Source: Rariloculus sp965263005 (GTDB lineage: Bacteria; Pseudomonadota; Gammaproteobacteria; Steroidobacterales; Rariloculaceae). From it: a stretch of 64,000 nt of DNA. A program made the translations under genes and the position numbers. Position 1 is the first letter of the stretch; every line of letters begins with the position of its first letter. The DNA is taken from NCBI RefSeq assembly GCF_965263005.1, contig NZ_OZ253579.1, forward strand, positions 992,001 to 1,056,000, read 5' to 3'. Of the stretch, positions 61,032 to 64,000 are shown in pieces. The notes under the pieces were generated by a model. The model saw only the letters and a list, made by a program, of their open reading frames with translations. It ran no database searches and was not told the DNA's origin.

Positions 61032-61421
61032 CGTCCCAATACCCCCGAAACGCTTGCTTGCCGTTCGGCAAGGCGAAAACGTATAGCACGTTTCCCGTTT
61101 GCGCGTGCCGGATCGGTGGATTTGCAGATTCGGAAGTTGCGCCATGGGCTTGCCAGGGTGCCGCTCCCGTGGACAACGCGACCGCTCCGCTCGTGCGTTA
61201 GACTACCGAACAAATGGGAGGGACCCGAACAAGGAAATCAGAAACCTGAACCAAACCCGGACTCACGGTTCGTACACCACTTCCGGGGACGCCACTTTTT
61301 CATGTTGTCAGCCTCCCGGAGAACCTCTTTGCCACACATACGATACGATCGCGATGCAGAATCTTGCCTGCTCACGGGTGGTCAGGCACCGGCTTCCCTG
61401 CGCAACTCCAGGAACCTGTAG
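61032..61421. other. intergenic region between PQQ dehydrogenase and permease
   Basis: 390 bases without a credible gene, holding the divergent promoters of the two neighbours. A ccggggacgccacttttt word near 61282-61302 is reminiscent of ends of some IS200-like elements, but there is no transposase. AGGA at 61409-61412 precedes the TTG start of the permease. Confidence 0.45.
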
Positions 61422-62702
61422 TTGACGACGTCGCCACTTCTTGAGCGCGCGGTCTCGCGCTGGCAGATCGTTGGAATCTCCATCAACGGCGTCGTAGGCA
61501 GCGGAATTTATCTGGTCCCGGCTGCGGCTGCGGCCCTCATGGGTGCAGCCAGCTTGTGGGCTGTGCCGCTCGCGGGGCTCGCGGTGCTGCTCCTCGCGCT
61601 TTGCTTTGCTGAAGCCGGAAGTCATTTCAACCAACCGGGTGCGGCTTATATCTATACGCGCGAAGCCTTTGGTGAATTCATAGGCTTTCAGGTGGGCTGG
61701 ATGACGTGGCTGACACGAATTGCAGGCGGAGCCGCGCTGTGCAACGGCCTGGCTCAGGCGCTGACTTTTGTGTTGCCCGGTGCCACGGAAGGTTTCACTC
61801 GCGTCGCCGTGATCGCAGTACCTCTCGTATTGCTGACCGCCATAAATGTCATTGGTGTGAAACACGCAGCTCGACTCGAAGTCGTCCTTACAGTTGCGAA
61901 GCTGCTGCCGCTATTGTTTCTGATTGCGGTCGGCATTCCGGCTGTCGATGGTTCACTGATCTTCCCGATGCCTGCGCCCGATCCGGCGGGGATTGCAGCC
62001 GCGGCCAGTCTGCTGTTGTTTGCTTACGCCGGATTCGAAAACACGGCAGCCGCGGCCGGCGAGTTCAAGAACCCGCAGCGCGATGTCCCATTCGCACTGA
62101 TCGTTTCGATCGTTTCCATCACGCTTCTCTACACGCTCGTACAGCTCGTCGCCCTGGGCACGCTGCCGGACCTGGCGGCACGCGCGGACGGTGCGCCTCT
62201 CGCAGATGCAGTTGCGTTGATCGTCGGAGTCTGGGCAGGCGTTTTTCTGACGCTCGGTGCGGTCGTCTCCATCGGCGGAAACATAGGCAACACGATGCTG
62301 GTCGGCCCCCGCTACCTGTTCGCGATGGCAAAGAGCGGGTTCGGACCCCCATTTCTCGCCCAGATTCATCCACGATTTCACACGCCGCACTGGTCGATTG
62401 TGACGCAGTCTGTAATCGCAGGTGCGCTTGCGCTCTCAGGCTCGTTTGTGCAGCTCGCGATGCTTTCGATCATCGCGCGTCTTGCTACCTACATCGGCAC
62501 TGCGGCAGCCGTACCCGTGCTGCGTCGCAAGATCGGGCGAGGCGAACACACAATCGTACTCCCCGGCGGCGCGACGATACCTGTTCTTGCACTGCTCGTC
62601 TGTATCGCGTTTCTTGCAAGCGCAGCACCGGAAAATCTCATCGCCGGTCTGATCGCACTCGTAGCAGGCGGGGCGGTATACTTTTTCAAACGCAGTGACT
62701 GA
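61422..62702 (+). CDS. APC-family amino-acid permease
   Basis: 426 residues from a TTG start (AGGA nine bases upstream). About twelve membrane helices. The APC signature near the N-terminus is VGISINGVVGSGIYLVPAAA, followed by a conserved region FNQPGAAYIYTREAFGEFIG. A later FAYAGFENTAAAAGEFKNPQ is typical. It imports an amino acid or related amine. The downstream DUF6152 gene starts 17 bases after its stop and is likely co-transcribed. Confidence 0.9.
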   Translation: MTTSPLLERAVSRWQIVGISINGVVGSGIYLVPAAAAALMGAASLWAVPLAGLAVLLLALCFAEAGSHFNQPGAAYIYTREAFGEFIGFQVGWMTWLTRIAGGAALCNGLAQALTFVLPGATEGFTRVAVIAVPLVLLTAINVIGVKHAARLEVVLTVAKLLPLLFLIAVGIPAVDGSLIFPMPAPDPAGIAAAASLLLFAYAGFENTAAAAGEFKNPQRDVPFALIVSIVSITLLYTLVQLVALGTLPDLAARADGAPLADAVALIVGVWAGVFLTLGAVVSIGGNIGNTMLVGPRYLFAMAKSGFGPPFLAQIHPRFHTPHWSIVTQSVIAGALALSGSFVQLAMLSIIARLATYIGTAAAVPVLRRKIGRGEHTIVLPGGATIPVLALLVCIAFLASAAPENLIAGLIALVAGGAVYFFKRSD

Positions 62703-62719
62703 ACCAGGGAGGACGGCAG

Positions 62720-63877
62720 ATGCGATTGCCATACCACGCATTCATTGGCGCAATGATTCTTCCGAGCGTCGCGACCGCCCATCACGGCATCGCCAACTTC
62801 GATCACAACAAGGACGTGGACCTAACCGGCATCATCACGGATGTCGCACTGATCAATCCGCACTCCTGGCTCTACATCGATGTCGCGAATGAGGACGGCA
62901 CGGTCACACAATGGCGATGCGAGATGCGTGCGGCGACTGTGCTGCGGCGCTCCGGATGGTCAGCCGACCTGTTCCCGATCGGTACGCGCGTACATGTCAG
63001 TGCCTCACCCGAAAGAACCATACCGAATACCTGTTATCTCAACACGGCCATTCTTGAAGGTGGCACACAACTCGAACGTTACGGACAAATCAGCCAGGCT
63101 GAACCACTGCCGGCAGCCCCGCGCGCAGCGCGGCTTCCGAGCGGCGTGCCGAATCTCGGCGGCGACTGGGCGGCTGAACAGGTCGTGATGACCGATCCGA
63201 CCGGCAAGTCCGGGGCCCTGTTACCGCTGGACATCGTACAAAGTCTCGAGCCAGGCGAGCTCCCGCCGGGTGCCATGCCGTTTCCGGGTTCGCGCGGCAC
63301 ACCGGAGTCGCTTGTTGAAGGTGCGGTCGAGCGCCAGGGATTCGCCAACTTTCCTGAGCCAGTCACACCGACCGAGTACGGCCGCAGAATGTCCGCCGAA
63401 TTCGACGACACGACGCTCGTGGACCGTATGCTCAGCTGCCAGCCGGACAATATTCTCTTCGACCTCAGCTTCGAAGGTCATGTGAATCGATTCGTTCAGA
63501 CCGACGACGAAATTCGGATTACCTACGGCTTCATGGATATCGAGCGCACGATCTATCTGAACATGGATGAGCATCCGGCAGACATTGAGCCGAGTTTTGC
63601 AGGCCATTCGATTGGCCGCCGGGAGGGCGATGTTCTTGTCGTCGATACCATCGGCTTCACACCGGGACGTATTGCCCGCACGTCAGACCTTATGTACGGC
63701 GAGGGCTTTCACGTCGTCGAGCGATTCATACTCAATCCTGAAACGACGATTCTGGTGCGCGAGTACGTCGCGGAGGATCCGGAGTATTTCCTTGGTCAGC
63801 TCACGGGTGGCGACATCCTGAAGCCCGGCGATATTCCGTATGCGCCGTATAACTGTGACGACCGGACCATCGAGTGA
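62720..63877 (+). CDS. secreted DUF6152 protein fused to a second beta-rich domain
   Basis: 385 residues. GGGAGG lies just upstream. After a short signal sequence (AFIGAMILPSVATA) the mature protein begins HHGIANFDHNKDVDLTG, the DUF6152 start, and its Cys (WRCEMRA, NTCYLN) fit that domain. From about residue 130 a second part follows, with GHSIGRREGDVLVVDTIGF and RMLSCQPDNILFDLSFEGHV. This resembles the separate secreted protein at 14246-15625, which neighbours a stand-alone DUF6152 gene. It may therefore be a natural fusion of the two. Function unknown. Confidence 0.8.
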   Translation: MRLPYHAFIGAMILPSVATAHHGIANFDHNKDVDLTGIITDVALINPHSWLYIDVANEDGTVTQWRCEMRAATVLRRSGWSADLFPIGTRVHVSASPERTIPNTCYLNTAILEGGTQLERYGQISQAEPLPAAPRAARLPSGVPNLGGDWAAEQVVMTDPTGKSGALLPLDIVQSLEPGELPPGAMPFPGSRGTPESLVEGAVERQGFANFPEPVTPTEYGRRMSAEFDDTTLVDRMLSCQPDNILFDLSFEGHVNRFVQTDDEIRITYGFMDIERTIYLNMDEHPADIEPSFAGHSIGRREGDVLVVDTIGFTPGRIARTSDLMYGEGFHVVERFILNPETTILVREYVAEDPEYFLGQLTGGDILKPGDIPYAPYNCDDRTIE

Positions 63878-63945
63878 GGCACACTCTCGATGAATCCAGG
63901 TCAGACTTCCGATTCCGAAACACGGCAGAAACAAGGGCAGGAAAC

Positions 63946-64000
63946 GTGAATGATCGCCGCGTGCTACTTCCGGCAATTGCATCTTTGAGCTCGAAGGTAT
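63946..64000 (+). CDS. start of a gene running off the window (partial)
   Basis: A GTG at 63946 with AGGA at 63939-63942 opens a frame (NDRRVLLPAIASLSSKV) that continues to the end. Only 18 codons are visible. It could be the N-terminus of an exported protein. Confidence 0.35.
   Translation, partial: MNDRRVLLPAIASLSSKV

Noticed and set aside
61282..61302. IS200-like element end
   Set aside because: Only one short word resembles such ends, with no transposase or second end.
1..64000. tRNA, rRNA or riboswitch
   Set aside because: No cloverleaf, T-loop consensus, rRNA stretch or conserved riboswitch core was seen by eye; a covariance search would be decisive.

Overview
The window is GC-rich, densely coded DNA, probably from the chromosome of a free-living gammaproteobacterium, most likely an uncultured one. 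That reading rests on TtcA, a PBP4-type DacB, ThrS, a BCCT transporter, TonB-dependent receptors, a CopA/CopB copper pair and many Tat- or Sec-exported oxidoreductases. There is no rRNA, tRNA, CRISPR array or phage. The taxonomic placement is inferred from gene content only.

Layout. 0-5.7 kb: the 3' end of a TonB-dependent receptor, an 8-bp tandem repeat, and a DUF1549/DUF1553 cytochrome-domain lipoprotein paired with a DUF1501 Tat protein. 5.9-14.1 kb: a leftward run of amidase, FAD dehydrogenase, DHDPS-family aldolase, molybdopterin subunit, [2Fe-2S] subunit and DUF4159 protein. Several of these carry Tat signals, which suggests a periplasmic catabolic route. Between DUF4159 and the Fe-S subunit lies a fragment of a lost PQQ dehydrogenase. 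14.2-16.7 kb: two exported proteins of the DUF6152-associated kind and an FmdB zinc ribbon. 16.8-21.7 kb: EamA exporter, DacB, BCCT transporter and a soluble di-haem CcoP-like protein. 21.9-24.3 kb: a PQQ alcohol dehydrogenase with a lanthanide-type Asp pair, overlapping its cytochrome c. 24.3-26.9 kb: an IS3-family transposase remnant, a VanX-like D,D-dipeptidase, a 150-bp MITE-like repeat and an LD-carboxypeptidase.

27.3-36.8 kb is accessory in character: a double-AAA+ ATPase, a WYL regulator, a Cas4-like plus DEDDy nuclease and an AT-richer orphan gene. These are followed by a toxin-antitoxin pair sitting inside a split repeat, a methyltransferase, a choice-of-anchor lipoprotein and a secreted DUF1554-like protein. 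The AAA/WYL/nuclease group is the best candidate in the window for an undescribed, probably defence-related or DNA-processing, system.

37-42.2 kb: a DUF1932 dehydrogenase, a fumarylacetoacetate-hydrolase-family enzyme carrying an inserted 14-residue tandem repeat, and a TonB receptor, probably one uptake and catabolism locus. 42.2-51.3 kb: mixed small genes (DUF7009, VOC, DUF2461, pirin, EF-hand), an ABC solute-binding protein whose start lies inside a second copy of the MITE-like repeat, a CNT nucleoside transporter, ttcA and a second FAH-family enzyme. 51.4-57.5 kb: thrS divergent from a PLP threonine/serine dehydratase, then a copper operon (His-rich small protein, copA, copB). 57.6-64 kb: an exported amidohydrolase, a glucose-dehydrogenase-like PQQ enzyme, an APC permease and a fused DUF6152 protein, with the first codons of another gene at the edge.

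Functionally the region is dominated by periplasmic oxidation (two intact PQQ enzymes, a molybdenum hydroxylase, a flavoprotein, di-haem cytochromes) fed by outer-membrane receptors. A separate accessory island is spliced into it.
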